This document shows, in pieces, positions 17,877 to 26,806 of a DNA stretch of 64,000 nucleotides. The DNA lies in assembly GCF_042956465.1 (NCBI RefSeq), contig NZ_JBIBGL010000002.1, positions 310,001-374,000 on the forward strand. Direction: 5' to 3'. Every line of letters starts with the position of its first letter. The first letter of the stretch is position 1. Position numbers and translations under genes: made by a program. The notes beneath the pieces were generated by a model. It saw only the letters and a program-made list of their open reading frames with translations, ran no database searches and was not told where the DNA came from. Source of the DNA: Embleya sp042956465 (lineage in GTDB: Bacteria > Actinomycetota > Actinomycetes > Streptomycetales > Streptomycetaceae).

Positions 17877-19076
17877 GTGACCGAGCGCGTCGTACTCGCC
17901 TACTCCGGAGGTCTCGACACCTCCGTCTGTATTCAGTGGATCGCCGAGGAAACCGGCGCCGAGGTCATCGCGGTGGCCGTCGACGTCGGCCAGAACGGCG
18001 AGGATCTGGACATCATCCGCAAGCGGGCGCTGGCCTGCGGCGCGGTCGAGGCCGAGGTCGCGGACGCCCGCGACGAGTTCGCCGACGGCTACTGCCTGCC
18101 GGCGATCCGGGCCAACGCGCTCTACATGGACCGCTACCCGCTGGTCTCCTCGCTCTCGCGCCCGGTGATCGTCAAGCACCTGGTCGCCGCCGCGAAGAAG
18201 CACGGCGCCGACACGGTCGCGCACGGCTGCACCGGCAAGGGCAACGACCAGGTCCGGTTCGAGGTCGGCATCGCCTCGCTGGCCCCCGAGCTCAAGTGCA
18301 TCGCCCCGGTCCGCGACTACGCGATGACCCGGGACAAGGCGATCGCGTTCGCCGAGGCGAAGAACCTGCCGATCGCCACCACCAAGAAGTCGCCGTACTC
18401 GATCGACCAGAACGTCTTCGGGCGGGCCGTGGAGACCGGGTTCCTGGAGGACATCTGGAACGCGCCGATCGAGGACGTGTACGAGTACACCCAAAATCCG
18501 GCCACGCCGCGGGACGCGGACGAGGTCGTGATCACCTTCGAGCGCGGTGTACCGGTCGCCGTCGACGGCCGCGCGGTGAGCGTGCTCCAGGCGATCGAGG
18601 AGCTGAACCGGCGGGCCGGCACCCAGGGCATCGGCCGGATCGACATGGTCGAGGACCGGCTCGTGGGCATCAAGAGCCGCGAGGTGTACGAGGCCCCGGG
18701 CGCGATCGCGCTGATCACCGCGCACCAGGAGCTGGAGAACGTCACCGTCGAGCGCGAACTGGCCCGCTACAAGCGCACGGTCGAGCAGCGCTGGGCCGAA
18801 CTGGTCTACGACGGCCTGTGGTTCTCCCCGCTCAAGCGGGCCCTGGACGGCTTCATCGCCGAGGCCAACGAGCACGTGTCCGGCGACATCCGGATGACCC
18901 TGCACGGCGGTCGGGCCGTGGTCACCGGTCGGCGCAGCGACGAGTCGCTCTACGACTTCGACCTGGCCACCTACGACACGGGCGACACGTTCGACCAGTC
19001 GCAGGCCAAGGGCTTCATCGAGCTGTTCGGCCTGTCCAGCAAGATTGCCGCACGGCGGGACAACGATCAGTCGTGA
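17877..19076 (+). CDS. argG: Argininosuccinate synthase
   Basis: The 399-residue enzyme condenses citrulline and aspartate with ATP. The ATP pyrophosphatase loop AYSGGLDTS is at residues 8-16, followed by VAVDVGQNGEDLD, AHGCTGKGNDQVRFE and the TTKKSPYSIDQNVFGRAVE region. GTG start with GAAGGAGC ribosome-binding site. A 105-bp gap after argR may hold its own promoter, but I find no convincing ARG box there. The stop overlaps argH in GTGA. Confidence 0.97.
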   Translation: MTERVVLAYSGGLDTSVCIQWIAEETGAEVIAVAVDVGQNGEDLDIIRKRALACGAVEAEVADARDEFADGYCLPAIRANALYMDRYPLVSSLSRPVIVKHLVAAAKKHGADTVAHGCTGKGNDQVRFEVGIASLAPELKCIAPVRDYAMTRDKAIAFAEAKNLPIATTKKSPYSIDQNVFGRAVETGFLEDIWNAPIEDVYEYTQNPATPRDADEVVITFERGVPVAVDGRAVSVLQAIEELNRRAGTQGIGRIDMVEDRLVGIKSREVYEAPGAIALITAHQELENVTVERELARYKRTVEQRWAELVYDGLWFSPLKRALDGFIAEANEHVSGDIRMTLHGGRAVVTGRRSDESLYDFDLATYDTGDTFDQSQAKGFIELFGLSSKIAARRDNDQS

Positions 19077-20491
19077 CCAACAACCCCGATCGGGTGAGCC
19101 TGTGGGGCGGCCGCTTCTCCGGCGGTCCCTCCGAAGCCCTCGCCCTGCTCTCCGCCAGCGTGCACTTCGACTGGCGGCTCGCGCCGTACGACATCGCCGG
19201 CTCCCGGGCGCACGCGCGCGTGCTGCACGCAGCCGGGCTGCTCACCGACGACGAGCTGACCCGCATGCTCGCCGGCCTGGACACGCTGGAAGACAACGTC
19301 GAGTCCGGTGACCTGGTCGCCACCATCGCGGACGAGGACGTGCACACCGCGCTGGAGCGCGGACTGCTCGAGATCCTCGGCCCCGACCTGGGCGGCAAGC
19401 TGCGCGCGGGGCGCTCGCGCAACGACCAGATCGCCACCCTGGGTCGGATGTACCTGCGCGAGCACGCGCGGATCCTGGGCCGGCTGCTGGCCGACCTCCA
19501 GGAGGCGCTGGTCGAACAGGCCGCTGCGCACGCGGACGTGGTCATGCCGGGCCGCACCCACCTCCAGCACGCCCAGCCGGTGCTGCTCGCCCACCATCTG
19601 CTCGCGCACGTGCAGGCGTTCGCCCGCGACGCCGACCGGCTGCGGGACTGGGACCGGCGCGCGGACGTGTCCGCGTACGGATCCGGTGCGCTCGCGGGTT
19701 CCTCGCTCGGGCTCAGCCCCGAGTCGGTGGCCCGCGACCTCGGGTTCTCCGCATCCGCGGCGAACTCGATCGACGGCACCGCCTCGCGCGACTTCGCGGC
19801 CGAGTTCGCGTTCGTCACCGCGATGCTCGGGGTGAACCTGTCCCGGCTGGCCGAGGAGATCATCATCTGGAACACGAAGGAGTTCTCCTTCGTGACCCTG
19901 GACGACGCCTTCTCCACCGGGTCCTCGATCATGCCGCAGAAGAAGAACCCGGACATCGCCGAGCTGGCGCGCGGCAAGTCCGGCCGGCTGATCGGCAACC
20001 TGACCGGGCTGATGGCCACGCTCAAGGCGCTGCCGCTGGCCTACAACCGCGATCTCCAGGAGGACAAGGAGCCGGTCTTCGATTCGTGCGACACGCTCGA
20101 AGTACTGCTCCCGGCGTTCACCGGCATGATCGCCACGCTGACCTTCCACCGGGAGCGGTTGGCGGAGTTGGCCCCGGCCGGGTTCTCGCTCGCCACCGAC
20201 ATCGCCGAGTGGTTGGTGCGCCAGGGCACGCCGTTCCGGGTCGCGCACGACGTGGCGGGCGCGTGTGTGAAGTACTGCGAGCCGCGCGGCCTCGAACTGT
20301 GGGACCTGACGGATGATCAACTCGCGGAGATCTCGCCGGAGTTGACTCCACAGGTGCGCTCGGTGCTGACCGTGGCCGGTTCGGTGGCCTCGCGGGACGG
20401 GCGCGGCGGCACCGCCCCGGCCCGAGTCGCCGAGCAACTAGCGGAGATTCGACTGGACTTGGCCGCCCAGCGCAAGTGGGCCGGCGGATAA
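19073..20491 (+). CDS. argH: Argininosuccinate lyase
   Basis: The 472-residue fumarase-superfamily enzyme splits argininosuccinate into arginine and fumarate. The signature loop GSSIMPQKKNPD begins at Gly283 and supplies the catalytic Ser. Other motifs are WGGRFSGGPSE near the N-terminus, GRSRNDQIAT and GRTHLQHAQPV. The GTG start overlaps the argG stop. A hairpin 29 bp downstream ends the cluster. The argCJBDRGH order is the one described for S. clavuligerus. Confidence 0.97.
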   Translation: MTNNPDRVSLWGGRFSGGPSEALALLSASVHFDWRLAPYDIAGSRAHARVLHAAGLLTDDELTRMLAGLDTLEDNVESGDLVATIADEDVHTALERGLLEILGPDLGGKLRAGRSRNDQIATLGRMYLREHARILGRLLADLQEALVEQAAAHADVVMPGRTHLQHAQPVLLAHHLLAHVQAFARDADRLRDWDRRADVSAYGSGALAGSSLGLSPESVARDLGFSASAANSIDGTASRDFAAEFAFVTAMLGVNLSRLAEEIIIWNTKEFSFVTLDDAFSTGSSIMPQKKNPDIAELARGKSGRLIGNLTGLMATLKALPLAYNRDLQEDKEPVFDSCDTLEVLLPAFTGMIATLTFHRERLAELAPAGFSLATDIAEWLVRQGTPFRVAHDVAGACVKYCEPRGLELWDLTDDQLAEISPELTPQVRSVLTVAGSVASRDGRGGTAPARVAEQLAEIRLDLAAQRKWAGG

Positions 20492-20520
20492 CACCACACG
20501 GCACCGCGATCGAGCTGAGA

Positions 20521-20562
20521 CGATGGGCCCGCATTCTCCGGGGGGAGGAAGCGGGCCCATCG
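20521..20562 (+). terminator. Terminator after argH
   Basis: A perfect 12-bp stem, CGATGGGCCCGC with GCGGGCCCATCG, encloses an 18-base purine-rich loop. It lies 29 bp past the argH stop and before the promoter region of the next operon. No T tract. Confidence 0.72.
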
Positions 20563-20748
20563 GCGTGTCCGGGAGCAGTTTGTCGTGCCGGGGGTGGTCC
20601 GAGTCCGGTTTCGGGCCTGTTGCACGTGTGTGAGCGGAAGTCGAGGTTCCAGTCCCAAATGTGAAATCGCCGTTACCAAACGCGATTGACTGTGTTCGCT
20701 CCGTGCGTCGCGTACTAGGGTCGGCCCTGATCGAGGGGAGGGATCAGC

Positions 20749-21987
20749 ATGCTCGATCGCCTGCGCCGCATACGTTCCGAGGGTGAGAAGTCCGCTTCCA
20801 TGCTCTCGGACCTGCCGATTGCCGGGCTGCTGCGCAGCGTGCCCCAGTCCGTGGGCTTCGGTGTGCGCTCCTATGTGCGCTCGCTGCGCGCCGAACGCCG
20901 ACGCCATCCGGAGATGCCGACCGTCTTTCCCACGCCGGGGCTGGTCTACGCAGCCTTCCTCGACGAGGTCGTGGTCGCGCTCTTGGCGAGCGGTCGGCTC
21001 TCGCCCGATCCCGAGGACGCCCTGCGCATCCGGGAGGAAATCTCCGACGCGGTGCACAAGTTCCGCGCCGAGACCTACCTGGACGACCCGACCCTGTTCC
21101 ACCCCGAGCCGCCGGCGCTGATCGATCCGGTGATGCGGGGCAGGCTCTACGGCACGATCGGGTACGAACAGCTGGCGTTCGTCAGCGAGTACGTGCCCTG
21201 GGCGGGCGTTCCGGGCGCCACCCGGTGGCAGGCGGCGGGCGCGAACCAGCGGGTGTGGGCGTACGTGCTGCGCCACCCGGGCAAGCCGCGGCCGTGGCTG
21301 GTGAACCTGCACGGCTTCGGCATGGGGCGCCCCGGCGACCTGGCGGCGTTCCACTCCCAACGGCTGCACCGCGAACTGGGCATCAACGTGATCCACCCGG
21401 TGCTGCCGATGCACGGCCCGCGCAAGTCCGCGCGCGCCCAGGACACGCCGTTCATCTCGTTCGACTACCTCGGCAACGTGCACGGCCTGGGACAGGCCGT
21501 GTGGGACGTGCGCCGCTGCCTGGACTGGGTCCGCCGGCAGGGGGACACCCCGATCGCGGTGCACGGGCTCTCGCTGGGGGCCTACGTCGCCGCCCTGGTC
21601 GCGAGTCTGGAGGACCTCGACTGCGTGATCGTCGGTGTTCCCTCGGTCGACATGGCGTGGGTGATGTCGCACCACGCACCCGACGACATCAAGCGCGAGG
21701 TGCGCGCGGCGGGCCTGCTCGGCGAGGAGGCCGAGACGGTCCACCGGGTGGTCTCGCCGCTGGCGATGACGCCGCGGGTGCCGTTGGACCGCCGCTTCGT
21801 CTATGCCGGCCTGGCCGACCGCATGGCCACCCCGCAGCAGGCGTATCGGCTCTGGAAGCACTGGGAGGAACCATCCGTCTGCTGGTACCGCGGCTCGCAC
21901 ATCGGAGCCGTGTGGAACCGACAGGCGCGCCGCTTCATCGAGGATGCCCTGACCTCGTCGGGCATCGGGAGGAGGAACACCTGGTGA
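20749..21987 (+). CDS. Alpha/beta hydrolase, probable lipase/esterase
   Basis: The 412-residue protein has an N-terminal helical region of about 170 residues and an alpha/beta-hydrolase core. The nucleophile elbow GLSLGAY carries the catalytic Ser, preceded by NLHGFGMGRPGD (oxyanion region). The terminal SHIGAVW supplies a plausible catalytic His. No signal peptide is seen, so it should be cytoplasmic or lipid-body associated. The start follows a strong GAGGGGAGG site. Its stop overlaps the WS/DGAT gene (GTGA), suggesting a job in acylglycerol or wax turnover; the exact substrate is unknown. Possible promoter elements, TTGACT at 20686 and TACTAG at 20713, are spaced too far apart (21 bp) to be convincing. 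Confidence 0.78.
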   Translation: MLDRLRRIRSEGEKSASMLSDLPIAGLLRSVPQSVGFGVRSYVRSLRAERRRHPEMPTVFPTPGLVYAAFLDEVVVALLASGRLSPDPEDALRIREEISDAVHKFRAETYLDDPTLFHPEPPALIDPVMRGRLYGTIGYEQLAFVSEYVPWAGVPGATRWQAAGANQRVWAYVLRHPGKPRPWLVNLHGFGMGRPGDLAAFHSQRLHRELGINVIHPVLPMHGPRKSARAQDTPFISFDYLGNVHGLGQAVWDVRRCLDWVRRQGDTPIAVHGLSLGAYVAALVASLEDLDCVIVGVPSVDMAWVMSHHAPDDIKREVRAAGLLGEEAETVHRVVSPLAMTPRVPLDRRFVYAGLADRMATPQQAYRLWKHWEEPSVCWYRGSHIGAVWNRQARRFIEDALTSSGIGRRNTW

Positions 21988-23798
21988 AGCTCTCCGGTCT
22001 GGATTCGGCTTTTCTGGCCCTGGAGTCGCAGGAGTGGCCGGCGCACGTGGTCTGCCTGACCATCGTCGACGCCTCCGACACCGGGGGCCGGGTCGACCGC
22101 GCGGCCTTCGAGCGCAGGTTGGCCGCGCGTCTGCCCCGGCTGCCGCTGCTCGGTCGCAAACTGGTGCAGGGCCCGTGGGGGCTGGCCCGGCCGCACTGGG
22201 TCGAGGACCCCGACTTCGAGCTTGCGAACCACCTGCACCGGGCCACCCTGGAGGCCCCGGGCGGACGGCGTGAACTCACCGCCATGGCCGAGGAGATCTA
22301 CCGCCACCGGCTTCCGCGGGATCGGCCGCTGTGGGAGTGGTGGATCGTCGAGGGCCTGGAGCACGGGCGCGTCGCGCACCTGTGGAAGGTGCATCACGCG
22401 TGCATCGACGGACGCTCCGGCGCGGCCATGCAGGAGATCTTCTTCGACGCCGACCCCGAGGCGTCGCTCGCGTCCGAGGCGGTCCCGGTGGTGGCGCCGG
22501 TCGAGGGGATCGAACCGCCGCAGGGTTGGCAGGCGGTGCGCGAGGGCGCGCTCTCGCTGGCAGGTACCCCGGTCCGGGTGGGTCGGCAACTCGGCCGGCT
22601 GGGGCAGGGCGTCGTGCAGGCCGCGCTGACCGGGCGACTGGGGCGGGCGCTGCCGCTGAACGTGCCGAGGACCCGGTACAACGAGCCGATCGGCAAACGG
22701 CGTTCGTACGGGTTCTGCACCGTCTCGCTGTCCGACGTCAAGCTGGTCAAGAACGCGTTCGGGGTCAAGGTCAACGATGTCGTGCTCGCGATCGTGGCCG
22801 GTGCGCTGCGCGAACAGCTGGATGGGCTGGGCGAGTTGCCCGACCGGCAGTTGATCGCCACGGTGCCCGTGGACGCCACGCGCGGCGGTGAGCGCGCGGG
22901 CGGCAACATGATCACCGGCATGCTCGTGGGGTTGGCCACCGACGTCGCGGAGCCCGCCGAGCGCCTGTTGTGCATCCACGAGAACTCCAACGCCGCCAAG
23001 GCCGTACAGAGCGCGATGGGCGGCGAGTTGCTCACCGGCCTGGCCGAGACGCCGCCGCCGGCCCTGCTCGGCCTGCTGGGCGGGCTGTACCGGGACGCGC
23101 AGCTCGCCTCCGTGCTGCCCGCGTTGTGCAACGCCACCATCTCGAACGTGCCCGGTCCGCGCACGCCCCTGTATGCCCACGGGCAGAAGGTGGAGGCATT
23201 CCATTCGATGGGGATCATCGCCGACGGCTTCGGATTGTTCATCGGTGGCATGAGCTACCACGACCAGATCGACATCGGCGTGCTCGCGGACAAGGAGGCG
23301 CTGCCGGACCCGTTCGCGCTGGCCGACAGCATCGTCGAGCAGCTCAACCTGCTGCTGAAGGCGGCCGACGAGCTCGCGCCGGAGCAGAGCGTGCACGATC
23401 TCCCCGCCGATCGGGCGGGCGTTCCGGTCGGCGAGACCGAGGCCGAGGCGGTTGCCGACGCCGACGGGGCGCACGCGCCCGCGGCGCGGGACGGGGCCCG
23501 GTTCGAGGCCGAGGTCGAGTCCGAGTCCGTGCCGAGGGCCGGGTCCGGGTCCGGGCCCGAGTCCGTGTCGGGGGCCGAGGCCGCTGCCGCGTCGGCGCCC
23601 GCGATCAAGGTGCCCGCTCCCCGGCGCGGTCAGGCGGCCGGCACGTCCGGCGCGGGCGCGGGTGGGGGCTCGGGCTCGGGTGAGCGGTCCGGCAAGGGTG
23701 CGACGATGAGCGCCGCGGCCAAGCCGGCCGGGAGCGCCGCGGCGCGCCGCGGACGGCCGAAGTCCCGTGCCGCGGGTGTCGAGGCGGGTCGCGCGTGA
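21984..23798 (+). CDS. Wax ester synthase / diacylglycerol O-acyltransferase with low-complexity tail
   Basis: The 604-residue protein should esterify diacylglycerol or fatty alcohols with acyl-CoA to make storage lipid. The active-site HHxxxDG is intact (His137-His138-ACI-Asp142-Gly143). The C-terminal domain has NDVVLAIVAGALR, the conserved NATISNVPGPRTPLY and GGMSYHDQIDIGVLADKE. The catalytic protein ends near residue 465, the usual WS/DGAT length. A further 140 residues follow, first Glu/Ser/Ala-rich, then Gly/Ser, then a basic RRGRPKSRA end resembling an AT-hook-like motif. The GTG at 21984 overlaps the hydrolase stop, and its own stop overlaps the next SDR. Confidence 0.9.
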   Translation: MKLSGLDSAFLALESQEWPAHVVCLTIVDASDTGGRVDRAAFERRLAARLPRLPLLGRKLVQGPWGLARPHWVEDPDFELANHLHRATLEAPGGRRELTAMAEEIYRHRLPRDRPLWEWWIVEGLEHGRVAHLWKVHHACIDGRSGAAMQEIFFDADPEASLASEAVPVVAPVEGIEPPQGWQAVREGALSLAGTPVRVGRQLGRLGQGVVQAALTGRLGRALPLNVPRTRYNEPIGKRRSYGFCTVSLSDVKLVKNAFGVKVNDVVLAIVAGALREQLDGLGELPDRQLIATVPVDATRGGERAGGNMITGMLVGLATDVAEPAERLLCIHENSNAAKAVQSAMGGELLTGLAETPPPALLGLLGGLYRDAQLASVLPALCNATISNVPGPRTPLYAHGQKVEAFHSMGIIADGFGLFIGGMSYHDQIDIGVLADKEALPDPFALADSIVEQLNLLLKAADELAPEQSVHDLPADRAGVPVGETEAEAVADADGAHAPAARDGARFEAEVESESVPRAGSGSGPESVSGAEAAAASAPAIKVPAPRRGQAAGTSGAGAGGGSGSGERSGKGATMSAAAKPAGSAAARRGRPKSRAAGVEAGRA

Positions 23799-24625
23799 GC
23801 AGAACGGCACTGGTCACCGGGGCCAACTCCGGCCTGGGGCTGGCCACCGTGCTGGCGTTCGCCGCGGCGGGCGTCCGCACGGTGGGCACGGTGCGCTCGG
23901 CGGCGAAGGCGGAGGCGGTCGCCGCGGCGGCGGCCGACGCCGGTGTCGAGGTGCGCACCGTGATTCTGGACATCACCGACGCGGCCGGCGGCAAGGACGT
24001 GATCGAGGACGTGCGCCCCGACATCCTGGTCAACAACGCCGGCGGCACGTCCTTCGCGCCGGTGCTGGACGTGTCCGAGGAGGACGCCCGGCACCAGATG
24101 GAGACCGCGCTGTTCGGCCCGATGCGGCTGGCCCGCCTGGCCATCCCGCACATGCGCGGGCGCGGGTGGGGTCGAGTGATCCAGATCTCCTCGCTCGCCG
24201 GGCAGATCAGCTACCCGCTGCTGGGCTGGTACCAGGCCGGGAAGCACGCGATGGAGGCCGTCTCCGACGCGCTGCGCGTGGAGGTGGCCGGCGTCGGGGT
24301 CGACGTCGTGGTCGTCTCGCCCGGCGGGTTCCGCAGCGGCGTCACCGACGAGATGGCCGAGGCCGTCGAGCGGCATCGCGGCGGGCCCTTCGCGACCGCG
24401 TTCCAACGGATGGACCTGGGCTTTTCGATCATGAAGCCGCTGTGGAGCGACCCGGAGACGGTGGCCGCCACGATCGTCGAGGCGGCCACCGTCAAGTCGC
24501 CCAGATCGCGGTACGTGGTGGGCGCCGACGCGCACCTGACCCTGCTGGTGCATCGGGTCACCGAGCCGTTCTCGACGGTGCGGGCGATCAAGGAGGGGGT
24601 CGTGCGCCGGGTCACCGGCCTGTAG
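23795..24625 (+). CDS. Short-chain dehydrogenase/reductase
   Basis: The 276-residue SDR has TGANSGLGLA (NADP-binding, residues 8-17), the structural NNAGG, ISSLAG with the catalytic Ser, and a YQAGKHA active site in which Tyr and Lys keep the YxxxK spacing. The C-terminal hydrophobic region is larger than in short SDRs. The GTG overlaps the stop of the WS/DGAT gene. Coupling to it suggests oxidation or reduction of a lipid or fatty alcohol, but the substrate is not deducible. It is the last gene of the operon. Confidence 0.83.
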   Translation: MSRTALVTGANSGLGLATVLAFAAAGVRTVGTVRSAAKAEAVAAAAADAGVEVRTVILDITDAAGGKDVIEDVRPDILVNNAGGTSFAPVLDVSEEDARHQMETALFGPMRLARLAIPHMRGRGWGRVIQISSLAGQISYPLLGWYQAGKHAMEAVSDALRVEVAGVGVDVVVVSPGGFRSGVTDEMAEAVERHRGGPFATAFQRMDLGFSIMKPLWSDPETVAATIVEAATVKSPRSRYVVGADAHLTLLVHRVTEPFSTVRAIKEGVVRRVTGL

Positions 24626-24818
24626 TGGGCCGACCGGCCGACGCGGAAATCACTCGATCGGGGGCACTTGGCCCGAGCGGTTGCCTGAACAGCGGATTGC
24701 GCGTAGGTGAGGACCGGGTAGAAGTCCGGGAAAAGCCGTGTGGAACAGTGACGAATGCAGTGTTCAAGCTCGTGTTCGAGAAGGGGACAACCCTCCCCCT
24801 TCGCGGAGGCACTGTGGC

Positions 24819-25352
24819 ATGACGCTGCGGCACACACATCCGCACGGTGATCAGGGCGATCAGGGGAGCAATCCGATGGGGCAGAACGTAGGCATCGGCA
24901 CGGCGGACGTATCCGACGCCGAGCAGATCCTCAAGCTTCAGTACCTCTGTTACCAGGGCGAGGCGGCCCTGTACAACGACTACGGCATCGAGCCGCTGAC
25001 GCAGAGCCTGGAGAGCCTGCGCGCCGAGTTCGACACGCACACCGTCCTGGTGGCGCGCCTGGGCGACGAGGTCGTCGGTTCGGTGCGCGGCACCATCGAG
25101 GACGGCGTGGCCCGGATCGGCAAACTGGTCGTGCACCCCCGGCTGCAGCGGCACATGCTCGGCACCCGACTGCTGCGCGCGATCGAGGAGAAGCTCGCGG
25201 ACGCGGCCGAGTACGAGTTGTTCACCGGTCACCGCAGCGAGAACAACCTGCGACTGTACGAGCGGCTCGGGTACGTCTCCGGCCGGATCGAGAAGGTCAG
25301 CCCTCGGCTGAGCCTGGTCTACCTGCGCAAGACGGCCGTCCTCGCGGCCTGA
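24819..25352 (+). CDS. GNAT-family N-acetyltransferase
   Basis: The 177-residue protein has the GNAT core: DEVVGSVRGTI (beta-4), RIGKLVVHPRLQRHMLGTRLLRAIEEKL (acetyl-CoA pyrophosphate loop and alpha-3) and NNLRLYERLGY (motif B). The substrate is unknown. The ATG at 24819 has a GGAGG 9 bases upstream; a second good start is the ATG at 24876 after AGGGGAG, which would remove a His-rich 19-residue N-terminus. The 193 bp before it hold no gene that I can support. A long hairpin follows. Confidence 0.78.
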   Translation: MTLRHTHPHGDQGDQGSNPMGQNVGIGTADVSDAEQILKLQYLCYQGEAALYNDYGIEPLTQSLESLRAEFDTHTVLVARLGDEVVGSVRGTIEDGVARIGKLVVHPRLQRHMLGTRLLRAIEEKLADAAEYELFTGHRSENNLRLYERLGYVSGRIEKVSPRLSLVYLRKTAVLAA

Positions 25353-25388
25353 CCGACCCCGCGCCCGACGAAGCGGCGCCCGAAGCCC

Positions 25389-25431
25389 CGAAGCCCCGGC
25401 GGCCATGGATTCCATGGTCGCCGGGGCTTCG
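25389..25431 (+). terminator. Strong hairpin terminator after the GNAT gene
   Basis: Twenty-one consecutive pairs (one G-U) close a single-base loop, beginning CGAAGCCCCGGCGG and ending CGCCGGGGCTTCG. It lies 37 bp after the GNAT stop and isolates the metNIQ leader from upstream transcription. Confidence 0.82.
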
Positions 25432-25491
25432 TCGGATCCGGTCGCAGGCGTCCCGGCGCAATGACATTTCCATTGCGGGATGGGTGTCTGC

Positions 25492-25504
25492 TTTAATCGG
25501 ATCA
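25492..25504 (+). promoter_or_regulatory. Probable promoter of the metNIQ leader (leaderless start)
   Basis: TTTAAT at 25492-25497 is a good -10 element in an otherwise GC-rich region. The ATG of the Cys-rich uORF begins 7 bases after it, so transcription would start at or next to the A of ATG. No clear -35 is seen. Confidence 0.5.
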
Positions 25505-25602
25505 TGTTCACGACGGCTCACACATCCGGCACCGCGGCTACCGCCACGGGTTGTCGTCGCATGTGCCGTTCGTGTCAGACCTGTCGAATGTGTGGCTGTT
25601 GA
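25504..25602 (+). CDS. Cys-rich leader peptide upstream of metNIQ
   Basis: This 32-codon frame starts with ATG, apparently without a ribosome-binding site, and ends at the TGA at 25600-25602. The first half is Thr/Ala-rich; the last 16 residues read CRRMCRSCQTCRMCGC and hold six Cys and two Met. It sits in the leader of a methionine transporter operon. Leaderless, Cys-rich uORFs that act as cysteine-responsive attenuators are known in mycobacteria, and short leader peptides are known before sulphur-metabolism genes in actinomycetes. By analogy, ribosome stalling on scarce Cys-tRNA (or Met-tRNA) would control metN expression. A small TGAGGG/CCCTCA hairpin (25608-25625) follows within 6 bp of the stop. 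A CCTCG (25696-25700) could pair with the CGAGG ribosome-binding site of metN. The function is inferred. Confidence 0.6.
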   Translation: MFTTAHTSGTAATATGCRRMCRSCQTCRMCGC

Positions 25603-25742
25603 GGATTTGAGGGCCTGACCCCTCACCCGGGCCGAGCGCTTCGCGCCCCCGGTGTCATCCCCGCCACGCCCCCTGTGTGACCAAATCGCGCGGCCCCTCG
25701 CCGGGCCCGATTCGGCACGCGCATCCAACCGAGGACATCACG

Positions 25743-26804
25743 GTGATCCGTACCACTGCCCTGAGCAAGGTCTATCGCAGCCGAGAACGGCAGGTGACCG
25801 CGCTCGACAACGTCGACCTGCACGTGCGCGAAGGCGAGATCTTCGGCGTGCTCGGCCGCAGCGGCGCCGGCAAGAGCACGTTGATCCGCTGCCTGAACCT
25901 GCTGGAGCGCCCCACGTCGGGCACCGTCGAGGTGGGCGGGCACGAGTTGACCGCGCTGTCCGCGAGCGCGCTGCGTGCCGAGCGGCGCCGCATCGGGATG
26001 ATCTTCCAGCACTTCAACCTGCTCTCCAGCCGCACCGTCGCCGGGAACGTCGCGGTGCCGCTGGAGATCGCCGGCATCCCGCGCCGGGACCGGGCCCGCC
26101 GAGTCGCCGAACTGCTCGAACTGGTCGGGCTGAGCGAGCACGCCAAGGCGTACCCCGCGCAACTGTCCGGCGGGCAGAAGCAGCGGGTGGGCATCGCCCG
26201 TGCTCTGGCCGCCGAGCCGCGCGTGCTGCTGTCCGACGAGGCCACCTCGGCGCTCGACCCGGAGACCACCCGCTCGATCCTGGCGCTGCTGCGCGACCTG
26301 CGCGACCGGCTCGGCCTGACCATCCTGCTGATCACCCACGAGATGGACGTGGTCAAGAACATCTGCGACTCGGCGGCCCTGATGGAGGGCGGCCGGATCG
26401 TCGAGTCCGGGACGGTGGGCGAACTGCTCGGCCGCTCCGACTCGCGGCTGGCCCGGGAGATGTTCCCGCTGGGCACGCCGGGCCTGCTGGAGGGCCGCAC
26501 CGTGGTCGACATCACCTTCCGCGGCGAGGAGACGGCGCAGCCGTTCATCTCCACGCTCGCACGCACCTACAACGTGGACGTCAACGTGCTGGGCGCGGCG
26601 GTGGAGAGCGTCGGCGGTCGGCAGATCGGCCGGATGCGGATCTCGCTGGACGGCACGTTCGAGCACAACGTGGTGCCCATCGGCTACCTGCGCGAGCAGG
26701 GCCTTCAGGTCGACGTGGTCGACGAGGGCCCGGCGACCCCCACCGAGTCGGACGCCGACGTCGCCGCCGCCGACGGCGTGGCGCTCGCGGGCAAGGAGAT
26801 CTGA
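25743..26804 (+). CDS. metN: Methionine ABC transporter ATP-binding protein
   Basis: The 353-residue ATPase drives methionine import. Walker A is GRSGAGKST, the signature is LSGGQKQR, Walker B is VLLSDEATSALD and the switch His is in LLITHEMD. A C-terminal NIL regulatory domain (about residues 255-330), which binds methionine for trans-inhibition, follows. I chose the GTG at 25743, preceded by GAGG, because it gives the normal family N-terminus (VIRTTALSKVY); a GTG at 25677 would add 22 residues. The stop is 2 bp before metI. Confidence 0.95.
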   Translation: MIRTTALSKVYRSRERQVTALDNVDLHVREGEIFGVLGRSGAGKSTLIRCLNLLERPTSGTVEVGGHELTALSASALRAERRRIGMIFQHFNLLSSRTVAGNVAVPLEIAGIPRRDRARRVAELLELVGLSEHAKAYPAQLSGGQKQRVGIARALAAEPRVLLSDEATSALDPETTRSILALLRDLRDRLGLTILLITHEMDVVKNICDSAALMEGGRIVESGTVGELLGRSDSRLAREMFPLGTPGLLEGRTVVDITFRGEETAQPFISTLARTYNVDVNVLGAAVESVGGRQIGRMRISLDGTFEHNVVPIGYLREQGLQVDVVDEGPATPTESDADVAAADGVALAGKEI

Positions 26805-26806
26805 CG

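Noticed and set aside
25677..25742. An earlier GTG start for metN.
   Set aside because: It adds a Pro/His-rich 22-residue leader not typical of MetN, while the GTG at 25743 has a spaced GAGG and a normal N-terminus.
25432..25742. A SAM riboswitch before metN.
   Set aside because: No SAM-I, SAM-II or SAM-IV consensus elements are seen; the Cys-rich uORF explains the leader better.
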